DNA of 64,000 nt from an uncultured Chloroflexota bacterium (GTDB taxonomy: Bacteria > Chloroflexota > UBA11872 > VXNJ01), in NCBI GenBank assembly GCA_913043205.1, contig CAJWLF010000001.1, forward strand, positions 1 through 64,000. The letters run 5' to 3'. Below, piece after piece: positions 13,124-22,896 of the stretch. The notes below the pieces were generated by a model. The model searched no databases, was not told the DNA's origin, and worked only from the letters and a program-made list of their open reading frames with translations. The translations under genes were made by a program, and so were the position numbers. Position 1 is the stretch's first letter. Every line of letters starts with the position of its first letter.

Positions 13124-13854
13124 TGGGTCGTAAGGTTCACCCTGTAGGTTTCAGGCTTGGCCAGTACCGTCTTTGGGATAGCCATTGGTATGCGGATCGT
13201 GACTATTCTGCTCAAGTGGTAGAAGATTCTAAGATCCGTGATTTCGTTAGAAAATGGTTATTGAATCCGCCTGGGTCTGAAGATCGTCGTCGTGGTGGAA
13301 GAAAATCCTTCAGTGCAGGGGTATCGAGAATAGAAATTCGTCGTGCATCGCATTTAGTGCGAGTTACTGTGCACACATCGCGTCCCGGGATTGTCATTGG
13401 TCGTGGTGGGTCCAATCGTGATGCATTGCAGGCAGCTATGTCGAAAGAATTTAAGAAACGCGTGGCTTTGAATGTGGCTGAGATATCTACAGCAGAACTT
13501 GATGCCTATTTGGTGGCGAGAAATGTAGCGGATCAACTTGAAAGACGAGTTTCATTTAGAAGAGCGATGAAGATGTCGGCAGAGCGGACGATGCGTGCTT
13601 GGGCAGAGGGTGTGAAAATCATGGTTAGTGGCCGCTTGGGGGGGCGAGAAATGGCTAGAACGGAGTTTGAGGTTCGAGGTCGTGTTCCTTTGTCTACGAT
13701 GCGTGCTGACATCGATTTCGGTCAAGCGACAGCCTTTACGAGCTATGGTGCGATCGGCGTTAAGGCTTGGGTGCATCGAGGGGAAAAATCAGACAATAAA
13801 GATTCGTCTGGGTCTGATGAGGAGTCAAATGTGCCTCAGGGAGTGGAGCGTTAG
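13123..13854 (+). CDS. rpsC: 30S ribosomal protein S3
   Basis: MGRKVHPVGFRLG...RPGIVIGRGGSNRDAL...KIMVSGRLGGREMARTE. Confidence 0.97.
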   Translation: MGRKVHPVGFRLGQYRLWDSHWYADRDYSAQVVEDSKIRDFVRKWLLNPPGSEDRRRGGRKSFSAGVSRIEIRRASHLVRVTVHTSRPGIVIGRGGSNRDALQAAMSKEFKKRVALNVAEISTAELDAYLVARNVADQLERRVSFRRAMKMSAERTMRAWAEGVKIMVSGRLGGREMARTEFEVRGRVPLSTMRADIDFGQATAFTSYGAIGVKAWVHRGEKSDNKDSSGSDEESNVPQGVER

Positions 13855-13857
13855 ACG

Positions 13858-14283
13858 ATGCTGATGCCTAAACGAACAAAATATCAAAAAATGCATAGGG
13901 GACGTATGCGGGGAGTGGCTAGCAGAGGTAATCGGCTGGCACACGGCGATTATGGGTTGCAGGCTGTAAGTCGAGGTTATGTCAATGCTAGGCAAATTGA
14001 GGCAGCACGACGAGTATTGACTCACAATATGCGGCGACAAGGCCGGGTGTGGATTGGGATATTTCCTGACAAGCCGATTACTCGTAAGCCGGTGGAAGTT
14101 CGTATGGGTGGAGGGAAAGGTGCGGTGGATCATTGGGTAGCAATTGTTAAGCCAGGGAGAATGCTATTTGAGATAGCTGGTGTAGAGGATGAAATTGCCC
14201 GAAAGGCTCTGCTACTGGCAATGGACAAATTGTCTGTCCGGACTAGGTTGGTGGTGCGAGAAGAGGAGTCTTTAGTTGGCTAA
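13858..14283 (+). CDS. rplP: 50S ribosomal protein L16
   Basis: MLMPKRTKYQKMHRGRMRGVASRGN...RVWIGIFPDKPITRKPVEVRMGGGKGAVDHWVA. Confidence 0.97.
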   Translation: MLMPKRTKYQKMHRGRMRGVASRGNRLAHGDYGLQAVSRGYVNARQIEAARRVLTHNMRRQGRVWIGIFPDKPITRKPVEVRMGGGKGAVDHWVAIVKPGRMLFEIAGVEDEIARKALLLAMDKLSVRTRLVVREEESLVG

Positions 14284-14497
14284 GGTTGAAGAATATAGAA
14301 GTATGGATCAAGCTCAGCTCGAATCGGCGTTGGATGAGAGGCGCGAAGACCTGTTTAGGTTAAGGCTTCAAATAGCCACTCATCAACTAGATGATAATTC
14401 TCAGATAGGGAAAGCTAGGAAAGACATATCAAGGATATTAACTGTGTTGACGGAAAAGAATATTGCTATCAAGGCAGAGGATGTAGTGGAGGGGTGA
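14276..14497 (+). CDS. rpmC: 50S ribosomal protein L29
   Basis: TTG start overlapping rplP; LDERREDLFRLRLQIATHQLDDNSQIGKARKDISRILTVL. Confidence 0.92.
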   Translation: MAKVEEYRSMDQAQLESALDERREDLFRLRLQIATHQLDDNSQIGKARKDISRILTVLTEKNIAIKAEDVVEG

Positions 14498-14505
14498 TTA
14501 GCTAA

Positions 14506-14802
14506 ATGTCGTCACGAAAACGAACAATACAAGGAATAGTTGTGAGTAATGCTACAGACAAAACGATTGTGGTTGAGACGTCCCGGCATGTCCCTCATCG
14601 GCTATATAAAAAGTCGGTGTTGGTGCGAAAGCGACACATGGCACATGATCCGAAAAATGAATGCGCCATTGGCGATGAAGTGGTTCTGACAGAGTCGAGG
14701 CCTCTGAGTGCGCGCAAAAGATGGAGGCTCCATGAGATATTAGTTAAGTCACAAATTCAGCCGGATGAGGAGGCGGCCTCTCTTGATTCAGCAGCAATCT
14801 AG
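14506..14802 (+). CDS. rpsQ: 30S ribosomal protein S17
   Basis: [68 protein letters not shown]. Confidence 0.95.
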   Translation: MSSRKRTIQGIVVSNATDKTIVVETSRHVPHRLYKKSVLVRKRHMAHDPKNECAIGDEVVLTESRPLSARKRWRLHEILVKSQIQPDEEAASLDSAAI

Positions 14803-15151
14803 AATTAAAGTCGCTGACAATACTGGCGCTCGTGAATTATTGGTGATCAGAGTGTTGGGTGGTACCCGTAGACGTTATGCCGGTGTAGGCGATATGGTAG
14901 TGGGTTCTGTCAAGAATGCAGCGCCAAATAGTCCTGTTCCGAAAGGGAAGGTTGTAAGAGCGGTGGTAGTGCGTGTAGCCAAAGAGTACAAACGTATTGA
15001 CGGGTCGCGAATACGTTTTGATGATAATGCGGCGGTGCTGATTGATCAGGAATCTACTCCTAGTGGAACTAGAATATTTGGCCCTGTTGCAAGGGAATTG
15101 CGTGAATCTAAGTTTGCCAGAGTTGTGTCTTTGGCTCCGGAAGTCATCTAA
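14783..15151 (+). CDS. rplN: 50S ribosomal protein L14
   Basis: TTG start gives [37 protein letters not shown]. Confidence 0.96.
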   Translation: MIQQQSRIKVADNTGARELLVIRVLGGTRRRYAGVGDMVVGSVKNAAPNSPVPKGKVVRAVVVRVAKEYKRIDGSRIRFDDNAAVLIDQESTPSGTRIFGPVARELRESKFARVVSLAPEVI

Positions 15152-15154
15152 TGA

Positions 15155-15493
15155 ATGGTGTGCAAATACGTGTCTAGCCAAAGAATAAAAAAAGGGGATA
15201 CCGTCGTTGTTATAGCTGGTAGCGACCGCGGGCTTAAAGGTGAAGTTGTTCAAGTTATGCCGAAGCAGGGACGAGTAGTTGTTGATGGGGTTAACAGTCG
15301 GAAACGGCATCAGCGGCCTAGCGGTCCGGGTCGTCCTTCAGGAATAATTGATATAAATGCCCCTATCCATATATCAAATGTGATGCTGGTAGATCCGGCT
15401 AGCGATAAACCGACGCGTACCGCAAAACGGACGTTAGAAGATGGTCGTAGGGTTCGAGTAGCTAAGGTCAGCGGCGAGGTGGTTGATTCCTAA
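15155..15493 (+). CDS. rplX: 50S ribosomal protein L24
   Basis: RIKKGDTVVVIAGSDRGLKGEVVQVMPKQGRVVVDGVN; exact start uncertain (GTG 15170 possible). Confidence 0.95.
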   Translation: MVCKYVSSQRIKKGDTVVVIAGSDRGLKGEVVQVMPKQGRVVVDGVNSRKRHQRPSGPGRPSGIIDINAPIHISNVMLVDPASDKPTRTAKRTLEDGRRVRVAKVSGEVVDS

Positions 15494-16041
15494 TGGCTTC
15501 TCGACTTAAGGATCGTTTCATCTCTGATATACGCCCTGCTCTTATGGAAGAACTAGGAATGGTGAACATAATGCAGGTGCCACGGCTAGACAAAGTAGTT
15601 GTCAATATAGGATTAGGAGAGGCTATAGATAACGCAAATGCGCCGGAGGCAGCGGTTAGAGATATCGGGGTAATGACTGGGCAAAGAGCGATGGTAACAA
15701 AAGCTCGAAAATCAATATCAAACTTCAAGATTCGTGAAGGGATGCGGATTGGCGCAGCTGTTACGTTGCGGGGTGATAAGATGTACAACTTCGTCGACAG
15801 ATTATTCTCTATAGCAATACCTCGTGTTAGGGATTTTAGAGGATTGTCTCCCAGATCTTTCGATGGGCGTGGTAATTACTCAGTTGGTTTCGACGAGCAG
15901 TTAATCTTTCCAGAGATTGATTATGGCTCTATAGATAAGATACGTGGGTTTCAGGTAGTCTTTGTGACTTCTGCTGAAACTGATAATGATGCTAGGGCTT
16001 TGTTAGGGGCGCTGGGATGCCCATTCAAAGCGACTAACTGA
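15493..16041 (+). CDS. rplE: 50S ribosomal protein L5
   Basis: MQVPRLDKVVVNIGLGEA...TGQRAMVTKARKSISNFKIREGMRIGAAVTLRGDKMY. Confidence 0.97.
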   Translation: MASRLKDRFISDIRPALMEELGMVNIMQVPRLDKVVVNIGLGEAIDNANAPEAAVRDIGVMTGQRAMVTKARKSISNFKIREGMRIGAAVTLRGDKMYNFVDRLFSIAIPRVRDFRGLSPRSFDGRGNYSVGFDEQLIFPEIDYGSIDKIRGFQVVFVTSAETDNDARALLGALGCPFKATN

Positions 16042-16062
16042 TCTAAGGAAGGTTCAGTTTTA

Positions 16063-16248
16063 TTGGCTAAGAAAAGCAAAATTGAAAAATGGAAACGGAA
16101 GCCTAAGCATCCGGTTCAATTTCATAATAGGTGCGGTATATGCGGAAGGCCTAGGGCCTACATACGAAAGTTCGGTATGTGTCGCATTTGTTTCAGGGCA
16201 CACGCCTTACGTGGAGAAGTCCCCGGTGTCATAAAGGCTAGCTGGTAG
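16063..16248 (+). CDS. rpsN: 30S ribosomal protein S14, zinc-binding (type Z)
   Basis: [39 protein letters not shown] with four Cys; TTG start. Confidence 0.96.
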   Translation: MAKKSKIEKWKRKPKHPVQFHNRCGICGRPRAYIRKFGMCRICFRAHALRGEVPGVIKASW

Positions 16249-16256
16249 ATTATCCC

Positions 16257-16682
16257 ATGAGCCGAAAAAGACCTGAGTTACGTTTTACGAGATCTGACCC
16301 ACTAGGCGACCTTTTAGTTCGTCTTCGTAATGCTTCACTGGCTGGCCATACCGATGTGAAGTTACCGCACTCTAAATTGAAATTGGCGCTTGCCGAACTT
16401 CTTACCGATAACGGGTATTTGAGTTCTGTTGAAACAGTCGACAATAGTCCACAAGCGTTGCTCAAACTTACTTTGAAATATGATGCAGAGAGATCTCCGG
16501 CGATTACAGGAGTAAAGCGGGTCAGCAAGCCGGGGTTGCGTATCTATTCTAAGGCAGGTGACATACCTAGAGTAATGGGTGGTGTTGGTGTGTCTGTCGT
16601 GTCAACACCTCAGGGCCTTATGACTGGTAGTGAAGCATATCGAAAGAAGATTGGTGGGGAGGTTTTATGTTTTGTTTGGTGA
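16257..16682 (+). CDS. rpsH: 30S ribosomal protein S8
   Basis: DPLGDLLVRLRNA...RVSKPGLRIYSKAGDIPRVMGGVGVSVVSTPQGLMTGSEAYRKKIGGEVLCFVW. Confidence 0.96.
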   Translation: MSRKRPELRFTRSDPLGDLLVRLRNASLAGHTDVKLPHSKLKLALAELLTDNGYLSSVETVDNSPQALLKLTLKYDAERSPAITGVKRVSKPGLRIYSKAGDIPRVMGGVGVSVVSTPQGLMTGSEAYRKKIGGEVLCFVW

Positions 16683-16707
16683 TTAATGTTGATGAAGGGG
16701 TGCTTCC

Positions 16708-17262
16708 ATGTCTCGTGTAGGTAATCAACCTATCTCTTTACCTGATGGGGTTTCCTGGGAAATGAAAGGGCAATTAATCGGTGTCACCGGACCCCTTGGC
16801 TCATTGTCGATGACAGTAGGTTTGGGCATGTCAGTAAAAGAAGACGATGGGAAGATCATTGTAGGTCGGGCAACCGATTCTCGTAGACACCGTGAAATTC
16901 ATGGCCTTACACGTAGTTTGATTGCGAACATGGTTGAGGGTGTGACACGGGGTTTTCAAAAGGTTTTGGATGTGGTGGGTACTGGGTACAGAGTGGAGAA
17001 TCATGCTGACGGAATTGTGATGCAGCTTGGGTTTTCCCACCCTGTCATATTTGCCAATCGTGAAGGAATAGAATTGGTGATTGAAGGGCAAAACCAGGTA
17101 ACAGTTCGTGGTATTGATAAGGAGTTGGTAGGTCGCACAGCTGCTGAGCTGAGATCTCTCCGTCCTCCTGATGCATACAAAGGTAAGGGTGTGCGTTATG
17201 CCGGAGAAACTGTGAGGCTAAAGCCAGGCAAAGCCGCCATAGGTGCGGGAGTTGGTGGATAA
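16708..17262 (+). CDS. rplF: 50S ribosomal protein L6
   Basis: MSRVGNQPISLPDGVSWEMKGQLIGVTGPLGSL...RPPDAYKGKGVRYAGETVRLKPGKA. Confidence 0.97.
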   Translation: MSRVGNQPISLPDGVSWEMKGQLIGVTGPLGSLSMTVGLGMSVKEDDGKIIVGRATDSRRHREIHGLTRSLIANMVEGVTRGFQKVLDVVGTGYRVENHADGIVMQLGFSHPVIFANREGIELVIEGQNQVTVRGIDKELVGRTAAELRSLRPPDAYKGKGVRYAGETVRLKPGKAAIGAGVGG

Positions 17263-17634
17263 ATGATGGCATCTCGGAAAGGAAAAACAACTAGGGCTGC
17301 TCGAAGGGCGGTTCGTCATGCGTCTGTGAGACGAAAAGTTCACGGTACAACAAAGCGTCCTAGGTTGGCAGTGTTTCGTAGTGCGCGTCATATCTATGCT
17401 CAAATAATTGATGATAACGAAGGAACCACGTTGGTTTCAGCTAGTACTTTGGAACCGGGCTTTAGTCGAAGTGGAACTAAGGTGGAACAGGCGAAAATGG
17501 TGGGCGAAATTGTAGCGAAGCGTGCAGCAAAACAGAGTATCAAGGCCGTGGTATTTGACCGTGGAGGGCATCGGTATCATGGGCGCGTGGCAGCTGTGGG
17601 AAACGCAGCGCGTGACGAAGGTTTGGAGCTTTAA
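17263..17634 (+). CDS. rplR: 50S ribosomal protein L18
   Basis: [31 protein letters not shown]...[28 protein letters not shown]. Confidence 0.96.
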   Translation: MMASRKGKTTRAARRAVRHASVRRKVHGTTKRPRLAVFRSARHIYAQIIDDNEGTTLVSASTLEPGFSRSGTKVEQAKMVGEIVAKRAAKQSIKAVVFDRGGHRYHGRVAAVGNAARDEGLEL

Positions 17635-18164
17635 TGATGGCAACTAGGGATATTGCAAGGGCAGGAACAGATGAGAACGCATCTCGATTAGATGAACGGG
17701 TTGTCCGGATCAAACGTGTTGCCAAGGTGGTCAAAGGTGGTCGAACTTTCGGATTTAACGCTCTGGTTGTAGTAGGAGATGGGAATAACCAGGTTGGTGT
17801 TGGTCTCGGTAAGGCACGTGAAGTTGCAGATGCCATACGGAAAGGTCATCAACGTGCTAGAAAAGCAATGATTGAATTTCCAGTGAAAGAGGATGGGACT
17901 ATTCCTCATTATGTTGAAGGGAAATTTGGTGCGTCAAAAGTAGTGCTTCGTCCTGCAGGACCAGGGACTGGGGTTATTGCTGGGGGCGCGGTCCGTGCTG
18001 TTGTAGAGACCGCGGGAATTCAGAATGTGTTGACCAAGGCTTTTGGATCATCGAATGCTTTAAATCTTGCCAAAGCAACTATCGTAGCTCTAGAAAATCT
18101 TAAGGTTCCGCCTGGAACAAAATTACGAACTAGTAAGCCTATTGAAGTTGGGAACGATGCTTGA
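17634..18164 (+). CDS. rpsE: 30S ribosomal protein S5
   Basis: [53 protein letters not shown]. Confidence 0.97.
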   Translation: MMATRDIARAGTDENASRLDERVVRIKRVAKVVKGGRTFGFNALVVVGDGNNQVGVGLGKAREVADAIRKGHQRARKAMIEFPVKEDGTIPHYVEGKFGASKVVLRPAGPGTGVIAGGAVRAVVETAGIQNVLTKAFGSSNALNLAKATIVALENLKVPPGTKLRTSKPIEVGNDA

Positions 18165-18333
18165 GATAACCTTGATTAAGAGTCCAATTGGATATAATCA
18201 ACGACAAAAACGTACTGTGGAGGCGCTTGGGCTTCGCAAGATAAATCAGACTGTTGTATACCCTGACAATCCGGCTGTGCGAGGTATGGTGCGGGCTGTT
18301 GCACACCTAATCAAGATCGAGAAAGCTGAGTAG
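18157..18333 (+). CDS. rpmD: 50S ribosomal protein L30
   Basis: [52 protein letters not shown]. Confidence 0.95.
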   Translation: MLEITLIKSPIGYNQRQKRTVEALGLRKINQTVVYPDNPAVRGMVRAVAHLIKIEKAE

Positions 18334-18337
18334 AGCT

Positions 18338-18832
18338 ATGTCTGAAGGCGAAATCCCAAATCTAAAGATTCATGATTTATTGCGCCTCGCTCCGAAACGA
18401 CAATTACGCCAAAGAGTGGGGCGAGGTTACGGATCAGGATCAGGAAAAACAAGCGGCCGCGGTCAAAAAGGGGCTGGTGCTCGAGCTGGCACAGGCCGTA
18501 GATGGCAGTTTGAAGGGGGGCAGACACCTATTCTTAGGCGCATGCCGAAATTGAGTAGGTTTAGCAATTTTCGATTCAAGAGACGCTATCAAATAGTCAA
18601 CGTTGGGGCTCTGGACGTATTTGCTGATGAGACGATAGTTGATCCTGCATTGCTGATCAAAAAAGGATTGGCCAGTAAAGGACCGGTGAAAATACTCGGT
18701 AATGGCGATCTTTCTCGCAAATTGACGGTCCGGGCATCTAAATTTTCGAAAAGCGCAACATTAAAAATAGAGGCTGCCGGTGGGAATTCTGAAGTTTTAG
18801 AGATCGATCACGCCATCAATCGAGCCGATTGA
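18338..18832 (+). CDS. rplO: 50S ribosomal protein L15
   Basis: RQRVGRGYGSGSGKTSGRGQKGAGARAGTGRRWQFEGGQTPILRRMPK. Confidence 0.96.
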   Translation: MSEGEIPNLKIHDLLRLAPKRQLRQRVGRGYGSGSGKTSGRGQKGAGARAGTGRRWQFEGGQTPILRRMPKLSRFSNFRFKRRYQIVNVGALDVFADETIVDPALLIKKGLASKGPVKILGNGDLSRKLTVRASKFSKSATLKIEAAGGNSEVLEIDHAINRAD

Positions 18833-18858
18833 TAAATGGAATTCAACGAGATGGATGA

Positions 18859-20139
18859 ATGATTCAGGCCGTCCTCGCCGCACTACAGTTACCAGAATTA
18901 CGGGCGAAAATTGGCTTCACATTAGGCTTGTTATTGGTGTTTCGCGTGGTAGCCCATATCCCGTTACCGGATGTGGACTTGGAGCTGTTACGTCAACGGT
19001 TTGAAGGTGATCAGCTTCTCGGATTTATTAATCTTCTGTCGGGAGGCGCACTAGAGAACTTTTCGGTAGTGGCTTTGGGTGTTTACCCCTACATTACTGC
19101 GATGATTATCATGCAAATTGTCGTTCCCATAATACCTCCCTTGAAAGCTTTATCTCAGGATGGTGGTGAAGCGGGACGCAAGAAAATTAGTCAGATCACT
19201 AGAATGGCTACGATTCCGTTCGCTGTTCTTCAAGGTCTTGGGCAGATCCAATTACTAAGGCAATCGTCCCCGTCACCTATAGATCCTAATTTATCCGTGT
19301 TGGGGCTGATTTCTATGCTGATAATAATGACCGGTGGAACTATGTTTTTGCTATGGATCGGTGAATTGATAACTGAAAAAGGGATTGGTAACGGAGTATC
19401 TATAATTATTCTCGGAGGAATTGTCGCAGGCGTACCAAGGGCTTTAGGTCAGTCTTTGTTTGGCGGTGAGGACTTGATGAGTATTGTTTCTGTTGCAGCG
19501 ATTGGGATAAGTATGGTGGCGGCCATAGTGTTCGTCCAAGAAGCACAAAGACGAATTCCAGTGAGTTACGCTAAGCGGGTACGTGGCAACCGTATGTATG
19601 GTGGGCAGAGCACAAATATTCCGTTGAAGATTAATTCTGCTGGGATGATTCCTTTGATTTTTGCCTTTTCGTTTATGCTGATTCCTAGCACTGTTGCTAG
19701 TTATTTGCAGGTTACTGATGTTGGATGGGTGTCCAGAATTGCAGGTACATTTGTTGACTGGTTTAGTCCGGCTAACTTTGTTTATTGGCTATTCACATTT
19801 GTGTTGGTGGTGGCCTTTACCTACTTCTACACGTTGGTTATGTTTAGTCAGCAAAACTTACCAGAGAACCTTCAAAAGAATGGAGGGTTTATTCCAGGTA
19901 TTCGACCTGGAAAGCCCACAGCGGAATATCTTGGGCGTGTGATGAACAGATTGACTTTGGTGGGAGGGCTTTTCTTGGGCGTAATGGCTGTGGTTCCGTT
20001 TGTTGCCGGGTCTGCAACCGGAGTTACAACAATCGCGTTGAGCAGTACCGGTCTTTTGATTGTGGTCGGTGTTGTATTGGATACGATGAAGCAACTTGAG
20101 GCTCAGCTCATGATGAGAGAATACGACTCATTCCTTTGA
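18859..20139 (+). CDS. secY: protein translocase subunit SecY
   Basis: LGVYPYITAMIIMQIV...GIGNGVSIIILGGI...MYGGQSTNIPLKINSAGMIPLIFAFS; multiple TM segments. Confidence 0.98.
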   Translation: MIQAVLAALQLPELRAKIGFTLGLLLVFRVVAHIPLPDVDLELLRQRFEGDQLLGFINLLSGGALENFSVVALGVYPYITAMIIMQIVVPIIPPLKALSQDGGEAGRKKISQITRMATIPFAVLQGLGQIQLLRQSSPSPIDPNLSVLGLISMLIIMTGGTMFLLWIGELITEKGIGNGVSIIILGGIVAGVPRALGQSLFGGEDLMSIVSVAAIGISMVAAIVFVQEAQRRIPVSYAKRVRGNRMYGGQSTNIPLKINSAGMIPLIFAFSFMLIPSTVASYLQVTDVGWVSRIAGTFVDWFSPANFVYWLFTFVLVVAFTYFYTLVMFSQQNLPENLQKNGGFIPGIRPGKPTAEYLGRVMNRLTLVGGLFLGVMAVVPFVAGSATGVTTIALSSTGLLIVVGVVLDTMKQLEAQLMMREYDSFL

Positions 20140-20726
20140 TGAACACGGATACTACTGGTCAAATTCACGTTTTATTGGGCCTTCCAGGCTCAGGCAAAGG
20201 TACCCAAGCGACTCGTATTTGTGAAGATGTTGACATTATTCATTTGTCATCGGGGGATATTTTTAGAAGATTTGCTGCAAATTCTCACTCTAATCACCTA
20301 TATAGGCGGATACGAGAACACATAGATTGTGGTGAGCTAGTGCCGAATGATTTAGCATGCAACATTGTGATGCGAGAGATTGAAAGTATCCATCGAGAGG
20401 GAAAAGGCGTGATACTCGATGGGTTTCCTCGAACTTTGAGTCAGGCGGAATTCCTCGACGAGAGACTTTCAGAGAATGATGGTCATATTAGCAGCATAAT
20501 CAATTTGGCTGTGAGTGAAGAAACAAGCTTGGAGCGCATATTGGATCGTGGCAGGCATGACGATTTGCCTGAGATTGCAAAAAAGAGACTGGAGGTGCAT
20601 CTAAGGTTGAGTGATCCAGTTCTCGACTATTACAGGTGCAAGGGCCGACTGGTAGAGGTGGACGGTGATCGTGCTCAAGATGAGGTGAAAACAGATTTAC
20701 TTCGGGTTATGGGGGTCGAAATTTGA
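20136..20726 (+). CDS. adk: adenylate kinase, short form apparently without the long LID insertion
   Basis: HVLLGLPGSGKGTQATRICED...LSSGDIFRR...GVILDGFPRTLSQAEFLDE; 196 aa. Confidence 0.9.
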   Translation: MMNTDTTGQIHVLLGLPGSGKGTQATRICEDVDIIHLSSGDIFRRFAANSHSNHLYRRIREHIDCGELVPNDLACNIVMREIESIHREGKGVILDGFPRTLSQAEFLDERLSENDGHISSIINLAVSEETSLERILDRGRHDDLPEIAKKRLEVHLRLSDPVLDYYRCKGRLVEVDGDRAQDEVKTDLLRVMGVEI

Positions 20727-20732
20727 TGCAAA

Positions 20733-20999
20733 TTGAACGAAACGGAGAATTTCTTGACCTCTAGGGTTATAATCTCTGCTGGGTATGCGAAAGTCCCAAA
20801 CGGCTGGAAAAAGCTTCGGCCCGAGATGGACCTGTTTCGGTTCGTTAGACGGTCGGAGTTTTGTTGTCTATTACGGCAATGTCTACTGGTACTAGCAACT
20901 AAGTTGAACGCTCTCCCACTAATATCCGGAGATGCACAATTGTATAGGGTTAATGTGATCGAAGGAAATCATGTAGTGATCGGGCTGGAGATTGCCTAA
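20733..20999 (+). CDS. unassigned small ORF between adk and infA (may not be coding)
   Basis: 88-aa open frame from a TTG; no family recognised; occupies the slot where map is usually found. Confidence 0.3.
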   Translation: MNETENFLTSRVIISAGYAKVPNGWKKLRPEMDLFRFVRRSEFCCLLRQCLLVLATKLNALPLISGDAQLYRVNVIEGNHVVIGLEIA

Positions 21000-21225
21000 A
21001 AAAGATGTTATTGAGGTAGAAGGAGTGGTTCGTGAATCGCTCCCGAATACGATATTTAAGGTTGAATTAGATAACGGTGTTACTGTGCTAGCGCACTTGT
21101 CTGGTCGTTTACGTATGCATTACATTCGGGTAGGAGCAGGTGATAGGGTACGTCTAGAAATGTCACCGTATGATTTGACTCGAGGAAGGATTACGTGGCG
21201 ACTTCCAGTGGGGGGACAGTCTTAG
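20992..21225 (+). CDS. infA: translation initiation factor IF-1
   Basis: [72 protein letters not shown] start. Confidence 0.96.
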   Translation: MPKKDVIEVEGVVRESLPNTIFKVELDNGVTVLAHLSGRLRMHYIRVGAGDRVRLEMSPYDLTRGRITWRLPVGGQS

Positions 21226-21272
21226 GCAACTTTACTGGGTTATGAAATAGATATGTTGAATATAATTAAAGT

Positions 21273-21386
21273 ATGAAAATATCAGCGTCGGTAAAAAAGC
21301 GCTGCGATAAGTGCAAAATAATTAAGCGTCGTGGGATAGTTATGGTTATATGTGAAAATCGCAAGCATCGTCAGAAGCAAGGTTAA
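21273..21386 (+). CDS. rpmJ: 50S ribosomal protein L36 (not in the supplied ORF track)
   Basis: Manual translation: [37 protein letters not shown]. Confidence 0.95.
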   Translation: MKISASVKKRCDKCKIIKRRGIVMVICENRKHRQKQG

Positions 21387-21393
21387 CTGAGAT

Positions 21394-21777
21394 ATGGCAA
21401 GAATTTCTGGTGTGGATGTTCCAATAGACAAACCGGTAGAGATAGCTTTGACCTATATTTTCGGCATCGGGCGGACCCGAAGTAAGAGGATTCTTGAGGT
21501 AGCGAGGGTTGATCCGGGTTCTCGTGTTAAGGATCTTGCAGAGGATGAACTAAGTAGAATTAGAGAAGTTATAGATGGTCAATACACGGTGGAAGGGGAG
21601 TTGCGCAGAGAAGTGGCTTTGAATATTGGAAGACTGCGAGAAATAGGTTGTTATCGTGGGGCAAGGCATCGTGCGAATCTTCCGGTTAGAGGTCAGCGAA
21701 CCCACACTAATGCTCGCACACGTAGAGGTCACAAGAAATCAATCGGTATACGAAAGAAAGTCATAAAGCGCGGTTAG
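21394..21777 (+). CDS. rpsM: 30S ribosomal protein S13
   Basis: [34 protein letters not shown]...[25 protein letters not shown]. Confidence 0.97.
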   Translation: MARISGVDVPIDKPVEIALTYIFGIGRTRSKRILEVARVDPGSRVKDLAEDELSRIREVIDGQYTVEGELRREVALNIGRLREIGCYRGARHRANLPVRGQRTHTNARTRRGHKKSIGIRKKVIKRG

Positions 21778-21792
21778 CGCGGAGGCAATAGT

Positions 21793-22176
21793 TTGGCAGA
21801 AAGACGAAGAAGACGTCGAGAAGCGCGTCTAGTGCCCGAAGGTCGGGCTTATATCAAGGCGACTTTTAATAATACAATCATTACCATTACGGATCCGGAA
21901 GGTGGTGTGTTGACTTGGGCGAGTGGCGGTACGGCAGGGTTTAAAGGATCTAGAAAAAGTACGCCTTATGCTGCCCAGGTTACCTCTGAAAAGGTTGGGC
22001 AGGAGGCGTTTGATATGGGGATGAGGAAAGTATCAGTATTTGTTAAGGGGCCAGGCAGTGGGCGAGATGCTGCGATACGAGCTTTACAGTCTGCAGGATT
22101 GAGAGTTGCTAGTATCGCCGATGTAACGCCGATTCCCCATAACGGCCCGCGAGCTCGAAAGAGGCGACGAATATGA
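21793..22176 (+). CDS. rpsK: 30S ribosomal protein S11
   Basis: [46 protein letters not shown]...[19 protein letters not shown] start. Confidence 0.97.
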   Translation: MAERRRRRREARLVPEGRAYIKATFNNTIITITDPEGGVLTWASGGTAGFKGSRKSTPYAAQVTSEKVGQEAFDMGMRKVSVFVKGPGSGRDAAIRALQSAGLRVASIADVTPIPHNGPRARKRRRI

Positions 22177-22209
22177 TATGTATGGTTGCAGTTTACCTAG
22201 ATTGGATGG

Positions 22210-22851
22210 GTGGCTGATATGGCACGTTATGCAGGACCCGTTTGCCGGTTATGTCGCCGTGAGGGAGTCAAGTTGTTTCTGAAAGCAGATAGGTGCTTCA
22301 CTCCTAAATGTGCGATAGATAAACGGAATACCCCTCCAGGAGCGCGTCGTAATCGCCCCCCGCGACAGAGGTCGACTAATTATGCGATGCAACTTAGGGA
22401 AAAACAGAAAATTCGTAGAACCTACGGTCTTATGGAAAAACAATTCAGACGTCATTATCGAGAGGCTGAACGTCAGATTGGCGAAACTGGGGTCAATTTA
22501 CTGTTATTACTGGAGTGCAGACTTGACAATGTGGTTTTTCGGATGGGATTCGCCTCATCTCGGAGACAAGCCAGACAGCTGGTAAACCATGGGCACTTCT
22601 TGGTGAATGGCAAGAAGTTGGATGTGCCTTCCGCCAGTCTTAATATCGGTGATGAAATATCGATACGGGTAAAAAGTCGAAAATTGGATGTGATACAAGT
22701 TTCCCAGGAGCGAGCATCTGATATTGGTAGGCCATCATGGGTAGAGGTCCAGCCGGAAAAGTTGGTTGGTAAAATCGTTGCGGTTCCTGAACGTGAAAAT
22801 ATAGACGTAGTAGTAAATGAACAGTTAATAGTGGAATATTACTCGCGATGA
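22210..22851 (+). CDS. rpsD: 30S ribosomal protein S4
   Basis: MARYAGPVCRLCRREGVKLFLKADRCFTPKCAIDKRNTPPGARR; zinc-binding Cys form; ATG at 22219 is the likely start. Confidence 0.97.
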   Translation: MADMARYAGPVCRLCRREGVKLFLKADRCFTPKCAIDKRNTPPGARRNRPPRQRSTNYAMQLREKQKIRRTYGLMEKQFRRHYREAERQIGETGVNLLLLLECRLDNVVFRMGFASSRRQARQLVNHGHFLVNGKKLDVPSASLNIGDEISIRVKSRKLDVIQVSQERASDIGRPSWVEVQPEKLVGKIVAVPERENIDVVVNEQLIVEYYSR

Positions 22852-22896
22852 CAGATTTCATGCTGGATCGTTTGTCGCGGCATTCGGAGGTCATTT

